A DNA stretch of 64,000 bases from an uncultured Prevotellaceae bacterium (GTDB taxonomy: Bacteria; Bacteroidota; Bacteroidia; Bacteroidales; Bacteroidaceae): the NCBI GenBank assembly GCA_900321965.1, contig ONYA01000012.1:50746-114745 (forward strand), in the 5' to 3' direction. The notes beneath the pieces were generated by a model. It worked only from the letters and a program-made list of their open reading frames with translations. It was not told the origin of the DNA and made no database searches. The translations under genes and the position numbers were made by a program. Positions 1-8,976 of this stretch are shown in pieces (positions within the stretch are counted from its first letter, which is position 1; each line of letters starts with the position of its first letter).

Positions 1-829
1 TTTCTTTCATGTCTTTGTCGTGTCGCAGAAGTTAGCCTATCTGTATGGCTATCCCGACCTTTGCGACGACGAGGGCGAACTGAACGATGTGGCTACCGAC
101 CTGCTCACCATCTTTATGGGCGTTATGATGGGCGCGCCTGTGGCAGAGAAAGGTCTGGGCGAACTGTCGAAGGCGGTGGCCGAGAGTGCCGTCACCCGCC
201 TGCCCCGTGTGGCGCTGACGAAGACAGCCCTCGTTCCTATTGCGGCACAGCTGACCAAGGTCATTGGCTCGCGTCTCTCGAAGGCCAGTCTGACAAAGGG
301 CGTCGGCCGTTTTATTCCTGTGGCTGGCGGCCTGTTCTCTGGCGGCCTGACGCTGTTCACCTTCAGTCGCGGTGCCAATCGCCTGCGCCGTCAGCTCCGT
401 GCTCAGCGCCATCTGTTCGACGATGGTGATATCGACACGATAGAACTGACCAGCATCAAGGCTTCGTTCGTCAAGGCCGGACAGGCCGAGCGCGACCCGA
501 AGAAAGTGCAGGAGTCTATGATTCAGGCGCTTATCAATATTGCTAAGATCAACGACGAGGTGTCGTCCGAAAAGTTCCAGGCCATCGAACAGCGCATTGC
601 CCGAGCCAAGATTGACCCTCAGACAAAACTCGAGCTTTTAGGCCATATCGAGTCCGACCATAGCTACGATGTCGACTTCGACCTGCTGGCTGCCGACCGC
701 GATGTGGCTCAAGAGACCTACGACGCTATGATGGAGATTGTGGCGATGGACGAGAAGATGTCTATGGCTGAGAAAATCTATATGCAAATGGCAGCCCAGA
801 AGTTGGGCGTCGAGCAGTCGGAGGCATGA
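1..829 (+). CDS. EcsC-like protein with C-terminal TerB-like helices, 5' end cut
   Basis: The frame is open from base 2, so the GTG at 20 is probably not the real start and the gene begins upstream of the window. The first part carries aromatic and glycine-rich text (LAYLYGYPDL) followed by two hydrophobic, Ala/Gly-rich stretches, as in the EcsC family. The last 130 or so residues are acidic amphipathic helices like a TerB domain, a fold found in stress and membrane-associated proteins. The stop overlaps the start of the following ABC exporter (ATGA), which implies translational coupling. The molecular role is unknown; the family call is by eye and moderate. Confidence 0.6.
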   Translation, partial: FFHVFVVSQKLAYLYGYPDLCDDEGELNDVATDLLTIFMGVMMGAPVAEKGLGELSKAVAESAVTRLPRVALTKTALVPIAAQLTKVIGSRLSKASLTKGVGRFIPVAGGLFSGGLTLFTFSRGANRLRRQLRAQRHLFDDGDIDTIELTSIKASFVKAGQAERDPKKVQESMIQALINIAKINDEVSSEKFQAIEQRIARAKIDPQTKLELLGHIESDHSYDVDFDLLAADRDVAQETYDAMMEIVAMDEKMSMAEKIYMQMAAQKLGVEQSEA

Positions 830-2658
830 GTCGGCAGGGTGAGCAACCGGACGGGGCAGGACGGATGACCATCTGGGGCCTGCTGCGTAACATCCTGCCC
901 TACGTGCTGCCTTACAGGTGGCTCGTAGCTGTCACGTTGGTGCTGACGCTGATAGGCTCACTCATGGCGCAGGTCAATGCCGTCGTGCTCGACCGTGCCG
1001 TCGACAGCATCAACGCCCTAATCCAGACGCCGGGTGGCTTTGCCTGGAGTAGTGCTGTCCGTATCCTTGTGATTATCAGCGTCATCCTGTTGGGCAAGGA
1101 GGTGGTGGGTGCCCTCGTCACCTTCTGTCAACGCTACTATGGCGAGCGTATGCGCATCCTCGTCAGCCGCGACCTTTCGTTGCGTGTCGTCGAGCGTATG
1201 CTCTCTTTCCGTATGGCCTTCTTCACGGCCGAGGGCAACGAGACGGGCAAGCTGCAGTCGCGTATCGACCGCGGCATCATGAGCTTGTCGAACACCGTCA
1301 ACAACTTCTTCATCGAAATCCTGCCGCTCTTCACCAGTGCCCTCCTGGCGCTGGTGCTGATGTTTGCAGCCAATGTCTACGTCGGCTTGGTGGCTCTCTG
1401 TATTATTCCCGTCTATTTCTATGTCACCTATATACAGGCCGGGCGCATGAAGGGCGGACGTCGCAGCATCTTCGGCGGTCATCAGGCCGTCAGTCAGGGC
1501 ATCCTCAGCATCATCGAAAGCATCACTGTCATCAAGTCGTTCAACCGCGAGCAGATAGAGGCTACGCGACAGGCCGACCTGCAGCGCTCGATGACGGGCT
1601 TGCAGCTCAACATGCGCAAGCAGAGCTATATGTTCAACGGTCTGAAGAGCTTCCTCGAGCAGATAGGCACGGTACTGATTATCATCCTGACGGCCTACCT
1701 CGTGCTGATAGACTATCCCGGTATGTCGATTGGCAAGATTATGTATCACGTCATGCTCTTTGCCAACGTCAGCGCCCCTATCCGCCAGCTCCATCGCATC
1801 TATGACGACATGAACGACGCCCTGATCTATGCCGAGGGCTTCTTCGGCATCCTCAAGGCCGACGACGAGGTGGAGGCTACAGGCACTCACCGTCCGGAGC
1901 ACGTCGAGGGCGACTTCGTCTTGGAGCATGTCGACTTCACCTATCCCGGTGGTACGAAGGCGCTGACCGACGTGTCGATGCACATCCGCAGCGGCAAGAT
2001 TACGGCACTCGTCGGACTGAGTGGGGCGGGGAAGAGCACGCTCGTCAACCTGCTCGACAAGTTCTACAATCCTGACTGTGGCAGCATCCGTCTCGATGGC
2101 ACGGAACTGAGCCAGTGGGACACCCAGTGGCTGCGCGACCATGTGGGGCTGGTGCTGCAGAAGAACCACATCTTCGACGGCACCATTGAGGAGAACATCA
2201 AGTACGGCTGTCCGGAGGCCACCCACGACGACGTGGTGAAAGCCGCCCGTCAGGCCTATATCTACGACCAGATTATGCAGCAGCCCGATGGTTTCCAGAC
2301 CTCAGCCTTGCAACTCAGCGGCGGTCAGCAGCAACGTGTGGCCATCGCCCGAATGTTCATAAAGAACCCGCCCGTCATCTTCCTCGACGAGCCGACGGCC
2401 AGTCTCGATGCCATTGCCACCGAGCAGATTAAGGCCAGTATCGATGCCATCAAGCAGGGGCGCACCGTCGTCATCATCTCGCATAATATCGGCCAGATTA
2501 TCGATGCCGACTACATCTACGTCCTTGAGCAGGGACGCGTCGTACAGTCGGGCACACCGTCCGACGTCTACCGTCAGGGCGGCCTCTACAAGGACATCTT
2601 CGATGCCAGTGCCCGCAGCATGAATGTCGACAAGATTGCCAGCACGATTGATTTTTAA
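826..2658 (+). CDS. ABC exporter, fused permease and ATPase
   Basis: 610-residue half-transporter of the MsbA/type IV exporter kind. The N-terminal half has about six hydrophobic membrane segments. The ATPase half has a Walker A (GLSGAGKST, about residue 397), the ABC signature LSGGQQQR (about 497), Walker B VIFLDEP (about 517) and an H-loop histidine in IISHN (about 551). It would act in the inner membrane as a homodimer exporting a lipid, peptide or drug; the substrate cannot be read from the sequence. The start overlaps the preceding stop, so the two genes are probably cotranscribed. Confidence 0.88.
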   Translation: MSRQGEQPDGAGRMTIWGLLRNILPYVLPYRWLVAVTLVLTLIGSLMAQVNAVVLDRAVDSINALIQTPGGFAWSSAVRILVIISVILLGKEVVGALVTFCQRYYGERMRILVSRDLSLRVVERMLSFRMAFFTAEGNETGKLQSRIDRGIMSLSNTVNNFFIEILPLFTSALLALVLMFAANVYVGLVALCIIPVYFYVTYIQAGRMKGGRRSIFGGHQAVSQGILSIIESITVIKSFNREQIEATRQADLQRSMTGLQLNMRKQSYMFNGLKSFLEQIGTVLIIILTAYLVLIDYPGMSIGKIMYHVMLFANVSAPIRQLHRIYDDMNDALIYAEGFFGILKADDEVEATGTHRPEHVEGDFVLEHVDFTYPGGTKALTDVSMHIRSGKITALVGLSGAGKSTLVNLLDKFYNPDCGSIRLDGTELSQWDTQWLRDHVGLVLQKNHIFDGTIEENIKYGCPEATHDDVVKAARQAYIYDQIMQQPDGFQTSALQLSGGQQQRVAIARMFIKNPPVIFLDEPTASLDAIATEQIKASIDAIKQGRTVVIISHNIGQIIDADYIYVLEQGRVVQSGTPSDVYRQGGLYKDIFDASARSMNVDKIASTIDF

Positions 2659-2666
2659 TCGTTTTA

Positions 2667-2698
2667 TTTTGCGGTGTCCGATATATTTAGTACCTTTG
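2667..2698 (+). promoter_or_regulatory. Bacteroidetes-type promoter of thrS
   Basis: TTTTG at 2667-2671 (-33 box), 19 bases, then TACCTTTG at 2691-2698 (-7 box, TAnnTTTG). It lies just after the ABC exporter stop and 35 bases before the thrS ATG, so thrS has its own promoter. Confidence 0.8.
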
Positions 2699-2733
2699 CA
2701 CGCAATTTTTAACTTCAAACATATATTGTAGAT

Positions 2734-4680
2734 ATGGAAATCAAAATTACCTTCCCTGACGGCTCTGTTCGCTCGTATGAGCAGGGCGTGACGGGATTCC
2801 AGATTGCCGAGAGCATCTCACCGGCTCTGGCACGCAGCGTCGTCAGCTGTGGCGTAAACGGTGAGACCGTAGAGCTGAACCGTCCCATTATGGAGGACGC
2901 CACCATCGCGCTCTACAAGTTCGAAGACGAAGAGGGCAAGCACACCTTCTGGCACACCTCTGCCCACCTGTTGGCTGAGGCATTGCAGGAGCTCTATCCC
3001 GGCATCCAGTTCGGCTTCGGCCCTGCTGTCGAGAACGGATTCTTCTACGATGTCCTGCTGCCCGACGGACAGATGATCAAGGAGAGCGACTTCCCCACTA
3101 TCGAAGCCAAGATGAAGGAACTGGCTGGCAAGAAGGAACCTGTCGTTCGCAAGGAGGTGGCCAAGGCCGACGCCCTGAAGGAGTTTGCCGCCAACGGTCA
3201 GACCTACAAGTGCGAGCACATCGACCAGGACCTCGAAGACGGTTCTATCACCACATACACACAGGGCAACTTCACCGACCTCTGCCGTGGTCCGCACCTC
3301 ATGGACACGGGCGAGATCAAGGCTGTGAAGCTGACTTCGGTAGCCGGCGCTTTCTGGCGCGGCGATGCCACCCGCGAACAGATGCAGCGTCTCTACGGCA
3401 TCTCGTTCCCCAAGAAGAAGATGCTCGACGAGTACCTCGTCATGCTCGAAGAGGCTAAGAAGCGCGACCACCGCAAAATCGGCAAGGAGATGGAACTCTT
3501 TATGTTCTCTGAGAAGGTGGGCAAGGGTCTTCCTATCTGGTTGCCGAAGGGCACCGACCTCCGTCTGCGCCTGATGGAGCACCTGCGCAAGGTGCAGAAG
3601 CGCTACGGCTATCAGGAGGTCATCACCCCGCACATCGGCGGCAAGAGTCTCTACGTCACCTCGGGTCACTATGCCCACTACGGCAAGGACTCCTTCCGTC
3701 CCATCACCACACCGGAGGAGGGCGAGGAGTATATGCTGAAACCCATGAACTGCCCTCACCACTGTGAGATCTTTGCCAACAAGCCCCGTTCGTACAAGGA
3801 CCTGCCCCTGCGCATCGCTGAGTTCGGTACCGTCTACCGCTACGAGCAGTCGGGCGAGCTTCACGGTCTGACCCGCGTGCGCTCGTTCACGCAGGACGAC
3901 GCCCACCTCTTCTGCCGTCCCGATCAGGTGAAGCAGGAGTTCCTTAACGTGATGGACATCATCGGCGTGGTGCTGACAGCCTTCGGCTTCAACTTCGAGG
4001 CACAGATCTCGCTCCGCGACCCCAACGACCACGACAAGTACGTGGGTACCGACGAGGACTGGGCACTGGCCGAGAAGGCTATCCAGGAAGCTTGTCAGGA
4101 GAAGGGACTGCCCGCCAAGGTGGAATACGGCGAGGCCGCCTTCTACGGTCCGAAGCTCGACTTCATGATTAAGGACGCCATCGGCCGCCGCTGGCAGTTG
4201 GGCACCATCCAGGTAGACTACAACCTGCCGAAGCGCTTCCAGCTCGAATACACCGACGAGGACAACCAGAAGAAGACGCCCGTCATGATTCACCGTGCAC
4301 CCTTCGGAAGCCTCGAGCGCTTCTGCGCGGTGCTCATCGAACATACCAGCGGTCACTTCCCCCTCTGGCTCACGCCTGAGCAGGTGGCTATCCTCCCGCT
4401 GTCGGAGAAGTATAATGACTACGCGCAAAGCGTAGCCCGTGAGTTCTCGCAGGGCGGCGTACGTGCCACCATCGACCTGCGCAACGAGAAACTGGGCCGC
4501 AAGATTCGCGACAACGAGCTGAAGCGCATCCCCTACATGGTTATCGTTGGTGAGAAGGAAGCTGCCGACAAGACTGTCGCCGTGCGTCCCCAGGGCGGTG
4601 GCGAGCAGAGCGTCATGACCATCCAGCAGTTCATCGACGAGGTGAACAACAAGGTGGCCGAGATGACCAAGGACTTCTAA
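2734..4680 (+). CDS. thrS: threonyl-tRNA synthetase
   Basis: Charges tRNA-Thr with threonine in the cytoplasm. 648 residues, normal for the family. Order: TGS domain (residues 1-62), editing domain with the HTSAH metal-site motif near residue 72, class II catalytic core with the zinc cysteine in [10 protein letters not shown], motif 2 around [15 protein letters not shown], and an anticodon-binding C-terminus. It begins the classic thrS-infC-rpmI-rplT neighbourhood, but here an opposite-strand gene lies between thrS and infC and thrS ends at its own terminator hairpin. Confidence 0.97.
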   Translation: MEIKITFPDGSVRSYEQGVTGFQIAESISPALARSVVSCGVNGETVELNRPIMEDATIALYKFEDEEGKHTFWHTSAHLLAEALQELYPGIQFGFGPAVENGFFYDVLLPDGQMIKESDFPTIEAKMKELAGKKEPVVRKEVAKADALKEFAANGQTYKCEHIDQDLEDGSITTYTQGNFTDLCRGPHLMDTGEIKAVKLTSVAGAFWRGDATREQMQRLYGISFPKKKMLDEYLVMLEEAKKRDHRKIGKEMELFMFSEKVGKGLPIWLPKGTDLRLRLMEHLRKVQKRYGYQEVITPHIGGKSLYVTSGHYAHYGKDSFRPITTPEEGEEYMLKPMNCPHHCEIFANKPRSYKDLPLRIAEFGTVYRYEQSGELHGLTRVRSFTQDDAHLFCRPDQVKQEFLNVMDIIGVVLTAFGFNFEAQISLRDPNDHDKYVGTDEDWALAEKAIQEACQEKGLPAKVEYGEAAFYGPKLDFMIKDAIGRRWQLGTIQVDYNLPKRFQLEYTDEDNQKKTPVMIHRAPFGSLERFCAVLIEHTSGHFPLWLTPEQVAILPLSEKYNDYAQSVAREFSQGGVRATIDLRNEKLGRKIRDNELKRIPYMVIVGEKEAADKTVAVRPQGGGEQSVMTIQQFIDEVNNKVAEMTKDF

Positions 4681-4699
4681 TCGCTGAGAGTATAAAAAC

Positions 4700-4744
4700 A
4701 AGGACAGGTTGCATGACCCTATTTGTGGGCTGCAACCTGTCCTT
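4700..4744. terminator. bidirectional terminator between thrS and the GH43 gene
   Basis: Perfect 14-bp inverted repeat, AAGGACAGGTTGCA at 4700-4713 with its complement at 4731-4744, followed by a T-rich run on the plus strand and preceded by an A-rich run. It serves two convergent genes. Confidence 0.85.
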
Positions 4745-4762
4745 TGTTTTTCATCTATTGTT

Positions 4763-5788
4763 TCATGGCTTTAGCTCAGGCCAGCCGTCAACTGTCCATA
4801 CGATAGGGCGCTGGATGAGCATGGCTGCACCGTTCTGTGTGGCGCTGTAGCCGTGGCAGACAAAGATGTCCTCGCCGTCGAAAGTATAGGCGGCGCAGTG
4901 GCCGGCAGCCTCCCATTCCTTCTTGTCGCCTTCTATGAACAATGTACCGCCACCCTTGGTCATATCCTTGCCCGAACGGTCGAGATAGGGACCTTCTACC
5001 GTCTTGCTGCGGCCTACGGCAACGCGGTAGTTGCTCTTGGCTCCCCGACAGCAGTAGTCCCACGACACGAAGAGATAATAGTAGCCGCCATGCTTGAAGA
5101 TAAACGGAGCCTCAATGGCGTTGGTGCCGGCATATTTCGAGGTGGGGTTCGGTTCCGTAGGCTTGTAGTCAGGGTCATAGCGGCGGGCAATGGTGCGCGG
5201 CTTGGCGCCTTGGGCAATATGCATCGTCGTGTCGAGGCGGACCAGTTGTATGCCGTCCCAGAACGAACCCCACACGAGCCACGGCTGGTCGTTGTCGTCG
5301 ATGACGAAGTTGGGGTCTATGGCGTTCCAGTTGTCACGCTTGTCGCGCGAGGTCACTATGCATCCCTCGTCCTTCCATATCCTTGCACGCAGGGTGCGAC
5401 TGCTGAGCAGACCGATGGCCGAGTTGTTCTTGCCGAAGGTGGAGCAGCTGTAGGCCAGCCACCAGCGGCCGTGCCACTGGATGACGTCGGGAGCCCAGAC
5501 GTGGTTGCCGAAGCCGGGTACGGAGTCCGTCGTCCAGCCGGGGATGACGGTCATCACGGGCTGTGGCAGTACCGTCCACGTCTTGCGGTCTTTCGATGTC
5601 ATCTGGCTGATGCCCATGCCCGTGGAAAAAATGTAATACGTGTCGCCGTCCTTAGCCATAACGGGGTCGTGTACCATCGGTGTCTCGGTAGTAAATGCTT
5701 CACGTTGAAAACCGCGACGCGGTCCTTGTGCGGCAGCTGTCTGGCCAATAGCCATCAGTGCCAGAATGAAAAGAACATGGTTCGGCAT
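4763..5788 (-). CDS. GH43 arabinan endo-1,5-alpha-L-arabinosidase-like, secreted
   Basis: 341 residues with an N-terminal signal peptide (cleavage near AAAQ, about residue 21). The five-bladed propeller residues of GH43 are visible: catalytic base Asp41 in VHDPVM, pKa-tuning Asp158 in AIDPNF, and general acid Glu226 in IEAPF. GNHVWAPDVI is typical of the arabinanase branch. It probably cuts arabinan side chains of pectin outside the cytoplasm. It stands alone, without SusC/SusD genes, and is wedged antisense between thrS and infC with its own promoter and a shared terminator. The exact substrate is inferred from family resemblance. Confidence 0.88.
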   Translation of the reverse strand: MPNHVLFILALMAIGQTAAAQGPRRGFQREAFTTETPMVHDPVMAKDGDTYYIFSTGMGISQMTSKDRKTWTVLPQPVMTVIPGWTTDSVPGFGNHVWAPDVIQWHGRWWLAYSCSTFGKNNSAIGLLSSRTLRARIWKDEGCIVTSRDKRDNWNAIDPNFVIDDNDQPWLVWGSFWDGIQLVRLDTTMHIAQGAKPRTIARRYDPDYKPTEPNPTSKYAGTNAIEAPFIFKHGGYYYLFVSWDYCCRGAKSNYRVAVGRSKTVEGPYLDRSGKDMTKGGGTLFIEGDKKEWEAAGHCAAYTFDGEDIFVCHGYSATQNGAAMLIQRPIVWTVDGWPELKP

Positions 5789-5823
5789 AAGTAGTAGTTG
5801 TTTAGTCGTTCTGTATTTTGCTG

Positions 5824-5852
5824 CAAAGTTACAACATTATTTGTAATTCCAA
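5824..5852 (-). promoter_or_regulatory. promoter of the GH43 gene
   Basis: On the minus strand TAACTTTG (plus strand CAAAGTTA at 5824-5831) with a TTG at 5850-5852, 18 bases away; the gene starts at 5788. Confidence 0.6.
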
Positions 5853-5957
5853 TCCCGTTTTCCGTCAAAATTTCACGACTTCAATCAAAAAGTGACTATC
5901 AATAAGTTTTGCCAGTAGTAAAAAATGATTGCGGAGAGAAAAATAATTGAAAATTTG

Positions 5958-5989
5958 TTTTGTTAATTCGCTGATTTTTCGTACCTTTG
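5958..5989 (+). promoter_or_regulatory. promoter of infC
   Basis: TTTTG at 5958-5962, 19-base spacer, TACCTTTG at 5982-5989, followed by a leader of about 20 bases to the infC ATG. Confidence 0.8.
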
Positions 5990-6013
5990 CAGCCGATTTT
6001 CAAAAAATAGTGG

Positions 6014-6718
6014 ATGAAGAATGACAAAATGAAGCAACAGTACCGTGTCAACGAACAGATACGTGTACGTGAAGTGCGCATCGTCGGTGACAACGGTTCT
6101 ACCGTCGTTCCTACCCGCGATGCACTGAATATGGCCCGTGAACAAGGCGTCGATCTGGTTGAGATTTCGCCTAACGCCAACCCGCCAGTCTGTCGTCTCA
6201 TCGACTATTCAAAGTTCCTCTACCAGCAGAAAAAGCGTGCTAAGGAAATGAAAGCCAAGCAGGTGAAGGTGGAGGTGAAGGAAATCCGCTTCGGACCTCA
6301 GACCGATGAACACGACTACCAGTTTAAGCTGAAGCACGCCCGTGAGTTCTTGGAAGAAGGAAACAAGGTGCGCGCATACGTGTTCTTCCGTGGTCGCTCG
6401 ATTCTGTTCAAGGAGCAGGGTGAGGTGCTGCTGCTGAGATTTGCCAACGACCTCGAAGAGGTGGGCAAGGTCGAGGGAATGCCGTCGTTGGAGGGCAAGA
6501 AGATGTTCCTCTACTTGGCACCGAAGAAGGCTGGCGAGAAGAAGAAGAGTCAGCAGGCCCGCGATAGGGAGGCTGCTGTGGCCGAGGCCAAGGAAACCAA
6601 GAAGGTTCAGCCCCAGCAGGCAGAGATTGACACTGAGACGCCTGCCAACGGCGGCTTGTTCGCCAATGCCAAGATTTCGGCTGATGCGCTGAAGAAGTTG
6701 ACGGAGACTGAAGAGTAA
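6014..6718 (+). CDS. infC: translation initiation factor IF-3
   Basis: Binds the 30S subunit and checks the start codon during initiation. The N-domain ([15 protein letters not shown]) and C-domain ([28 protein letters not shown]) are complete. At 234 residues it is longer than the enterobacterial protein because of a roughly 50-residue charged, Ala/Gln-rich tail. The start is an ordinary ATG, not the rare AUU used for autoregulation in Escherichia coli. It heads the infC-rpmI-rplT unit. Confidence 0.96.
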   Translation: MKNDKMKQQYRVNEQIRVREVRIVGDNGSTVVPTRDALNMAREQGVDLVEISPNANPPVCRLIDYSKFLYQQKKRAKEMKAKQVKVEVKEIRFGPQTDEHDYQFKLKHAREFLEEGNKVRAYVFFRGRSILFKEQGEVLLLRFANDLEEVGKVEGMPSLEGKKMFLYLAPKKAGEKKKSQQARDREAAVAEAKETKKVQPQQAEIDTETPANGGLFANAKISADALKKLTETEE

Positions 6719-6794
6719 AGAATTTAGTAAGGTGCGCTGCGCCCGGTATATGCGTTGCCACCGTTAATTTATAAACAATTAAAACATTTAAAAA

Positions 6795-6992
6795 ATGCCA
6801 AAAGTAAAGACAAACTCCGGTGCGAAGAAGAGATTCTCGTTCACGGGTACAGGTAAGGTTAAGAGACATCACGCTTACCACAGCCACATCCTGACAAAGA
6901 AGACCAAGAAGCAGAAGCGTAACCTTTGCGGTTCTACGCTCGTTGATCAGACCAACATGAAGCAGGTTCGTGACCTGTTGTGTCTCCGTTAA
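6795..6992 (+). CDS. rpmI: 50S ribosomal protein L35
   Basis: 65 residues, highly basic, [14 protein letters not shown] start followed by the [17 protein letters not shown] segment typical of L35. It lies 76 bases after infC; that spacer holds a GC-rich stretch that could fold (GGTG near 6731 against CCACC near 6760) but I cannot assign it as a ribosomal leader. Confidence 0.96.
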   Translation: MPKVKTNSGAKKRFSFTGTGKVKRHHAYHSHILTKKTKKQKRNLCGSTLVDQTNMKQVRDLLCLR

Positions 6993-7029
6993 AACAACCT
7001 ATTGTCGAACATTAAAGAAGTAAGAAACT

Positions 7030-7282
7030 ATGCCAAGATCAGTAAATCACGTTGCATCAAGAGCAAAGCGTAAGAGAATTTTGAAGCTCACCCGCGGCTA
7101 CTTCGGAGCCCAGCCTGTGGATTCAGCGTATCAACGCTGCCGCACGTATCAACGGCATGAGCTACTCTCAGCTGATGGGTGCCCTCTCAAAGGCTGGTAT
7201 CGAGATTAACCGTAAGGTGCTCGCCGACCTCGCCATGAACAACCCCGAGGCTTTCAAGGCCATCGTTGAAAAGGTAAAGTAA
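7030..7282 (+). pseudogene. rplT: 50S ribosomal protein L20, internal deletion with frameshift
   Basis: The start reads [18 protein letters not shown] and continues to RGYFGA (frame of 7030, to about 7110). From about 7115 the text resumes one frame over as [19 protein letters not shown] and runs to the normal C-terminus at 7282. In L20 about 32 residues lie between these points, so roughly 100 bases are missing. Read straight through, the first frame stops at 7209 after 59 codons. L20 is needed for 50S assembly, so a true loss of the only copy is unlikely: an assembly error, or a second intact copy elsewhere, are the main explanations. Confidence 0.85.
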
Positions 7283-7307
7283 GAACTGTGTTCCTTATCA
7301 AAAAAAT

Positions 7308-7339
7308 AGCTGGAAGTTTTGTGCTTCCAGCTTTTTTTT
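7308..7339 (+). terminator. intrinsic terminator after rplT
   Basis: AGCTGGAAG at 7308-7316 pairs with CTTCCAGCT at 7324-7332, followed by a run of T to 7339. The loop holds TTTTG, which doubles as the -33 box of the next promoter. Confidence 0.85.
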
Positions 7340-7349
7340 GTTATCTTTG
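7317..7349 (+). promoter_or_regulatory. promoter overlapping the rplT terminator
   Basis: TTTTG at 7317-7321 (terminator loop), 20 bases including the terminator T tract, TATCTTTG at 7342-7349. Drives the gene at 7381. Confidence 0.75.
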
Positions 7350-7380
7350 CCGCGTTAAGCTAAAACAATTACTATAACTT

Positions 7381-8787
7381 ATGAAAAGACATTTATTACC
7401 TTTTTTGCTTTTTGCACTTTGTCCGCTCGTGGGCAGTGCACAGTCGTCGGACGCAGCATATCCTGAGGGAACGTGGATTAGCGAGCTGCCTGCCGAAGAG
7501 TATGAGAAACCTTATTTTATTGAGGTGGATGTGAAGCGCGTGACGGAACGTGACGAGGACCACGACGGCATTGTGGGCTGCGGCTATATCATTGTCAGCG
7601 ACAATAAGACGGATAAGACCATTCTCGAAGGGCCGTTGACCTACGCCGGCAAGGGACTGGAGAACGGTATGGGCAATGGTGTATACTTCTTCAGCGTGAA
7701 AGCGAAGTCGGGACAGACCCTTAAGCTGGGAGTGCGAAAGACCGCTGATCTCAATCTGAAATTTGTCTCGCTGACAGGGGCGTTGAGCAGTCATCCTTTC
7801 CTAAAAGATGTACTGAGACTGGCACCCCTGAATGGCACGTGGACGCCCGCATCGATAGAGCCTTGTACTGAGAAGGAATTGCTTGAGAACCTGCGGGAAG
7901 CACTGAATGATAATGATAAAGACAGAATGGCATACCGTACGCGTGGCTATGGCGACGTGCGCCAGTTTATCAAAGCCCACCAAGGCTTGAACCCCAGTCT
8001 GCCGAAATATGCCAAGCCCAAGGGAACTGGTGCCATTAACATCCGTAAGGAGCGCAGCACGTCGGCAGCCATCGTTGGCGAACTGCCTGCCGGACAGTCG
8101 CTGTTGGTCGTCGACGAGTACGATGGCTGGTGTCAGGTATGGACCAGCGACAAGAAGTATGGCTGGGTGAGTCTCAGTGTGGTGACGCTCAGCAACAACA
8201 AGGGCGTGGCTGCCACGACAACTGCGGCTGCTCAGGCAAAGCCTGCCGCTGCAGAACCTCAGGCAAAGCCTGCATCGGCTCAGACATCGGCGAAAGCTGC
8301 TGCAACGTCTCAGGCCAAGAGCTTCACGCTGGCGAATGGCAAGTTGGGGCCGCTGAGTATCGGTCAGACCGTGGCCTCGCTGCCCAAGTCGGTGGAGGGC
8401 CTGTACGACAACTATAAGTACGAGACTTTTGAGGTTGAGAATGACATGGAAGGTTCCTGGACTGAGGAGTGGTGCCATTTCTATAAGGGCGGCAAGGAGA
8501 TTTTCAAGTGTTTTGCCGAGGGCAAGAAGCTGACGACCTTCGTCTTGATGGAAGGCTCTTCGTTCATCAAGACCAACGAGGGTTTCTACGTAGGCTACAA
8601 TGCCCGCGAACTGTTCAACAAGAAGCGGATGAAGTGGGAGACCTACTACGAGGGAACGGCTTTCGGCACCAGTGGCCATTTCATTTATCACGTGAACTCT
8701 GATGACATGCAGGGTGGGGTGGAATTCCCCAGTCGTGCAACGCATATTAAGCAGAATGCAAAAATCGTGAAGATTGTCTACCAGTAA
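7381..8787 (+). CDS. secreted protein with bacterial SH3 domain, function unknown
   Basis: 468 residues. Signal peptide (hydrophobic core, cleavage near GSAQ, about residue 21). An SH3b-like domain lies at about residues 215-265 (GAINIRKERSTSAAIVGELPAGQSLLVVDEYDGWCQVW...YGWVSLS, split here by omitted text). An Ala/Lys/Pro/Gln-rich linker (about 275-310) joins it to a C-terminal part of about 150 residues that I do not recognise. Such SH3b modules bind cell wall or act as interaction modules; a periplasmic or envelope role is inference. It is transcribed alone, between a promoter/terminator composite and a strong terminator. Confidence 0.72.
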   Translation: MKRHLLPFLLFALCPLVGSAQSSDAAYPEGTWISELPAEEYEKPYFIEVDVKRVTERDEDHDGIVGCGYIIVSDNKTDKTILEGPLTYAGKGLENGMGNGVYFFSVKAKSGQTLKLGVRKTADLNLKFVSLTGALSSHPFLKDVLRLAPLNGTWTPASIEPCTEKELLENLREALNDNDKDRMAYRTRGYGDVRQFIKAHQGLNPSLPKYAKPKGTGAINIRKERSTSAAIVGELPAGQSLLVVDEYDGWCQVWTSDKKYGWVSLSVVTLSNNKGVAATTTAAAQAKPAAAEPQAKPASAQTSAKAAATSQAKSFTLANGKLGPLSIGQTVASLPKSVEGLYDNYKYETFEVENDMEGSWTEEWCHFYKGGKEIFKCFAEGKKLTTFVLMEGSSFIKTNEGFYVGYNARELFNKKRMKWETYYEGTAFGTSGHFIYHVNSDDMQGGVEFPSRATHIKQNAKIVKIVYQ

Positions 8788-8976
8788 ATTTTGACAGGAG
8801 TACATTTAGACAAGAGTACAGAAGAACAAGTTCAATCGAGTTCTTCTGTACTCTTTTTTATGATAACACTCGTTCTCCTGTCTAAAAGTTCTCTTGTACT
8901 TCTGTCTAATAGTCCTCCTGTCTAAAACGTCCTCTTGTCCTCCTGTCCTCTTGTCTAAAAAGTACTCCTGTCTTTC
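8788..8976. repeat. intergenic patch of degenerate 16-base repeats in both orientations
   Basis: The spacer is built almost entirely from variants of GTACTCCTGTCTAAAA. Inverted units lie at about 8792-8827 and direct units at about 8840-8976 (for example around 8870, 8900, 8920 and 8960). The two innermost inverted units form the terminator hairpin. No coding potential seen. Confidence 0.7.
8813..8859. terminator. terminator hairpin between the SH3 gene and rfbA
   Basis: Perfect 15-bp stem, AGAGTACAGAAGAAC at 8813-8827 with its complement at 8840-8854, then a T run. The arms are units of the local 16-base repeat. Confidence 0.8.

Noticed and set aside
2818-4701. Long antisense open frame opposite thrS
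   Set aside because: Shadow of a biased GC-rich coding frame; product is low-complexity and thrS is unmistakable.
6719-6794. L20-type autoregulatory leader between infC and rpmI
   Set aside because: Only a weak GC-rich fold is visible; no pseudoknot resembling known L20 leaders could be drawn by eye.
8788-8976. CRISPR array
   Set aside because: Units are short, degenerate, in both orientations, without equal-length unique spacers, and no cas genes are present.
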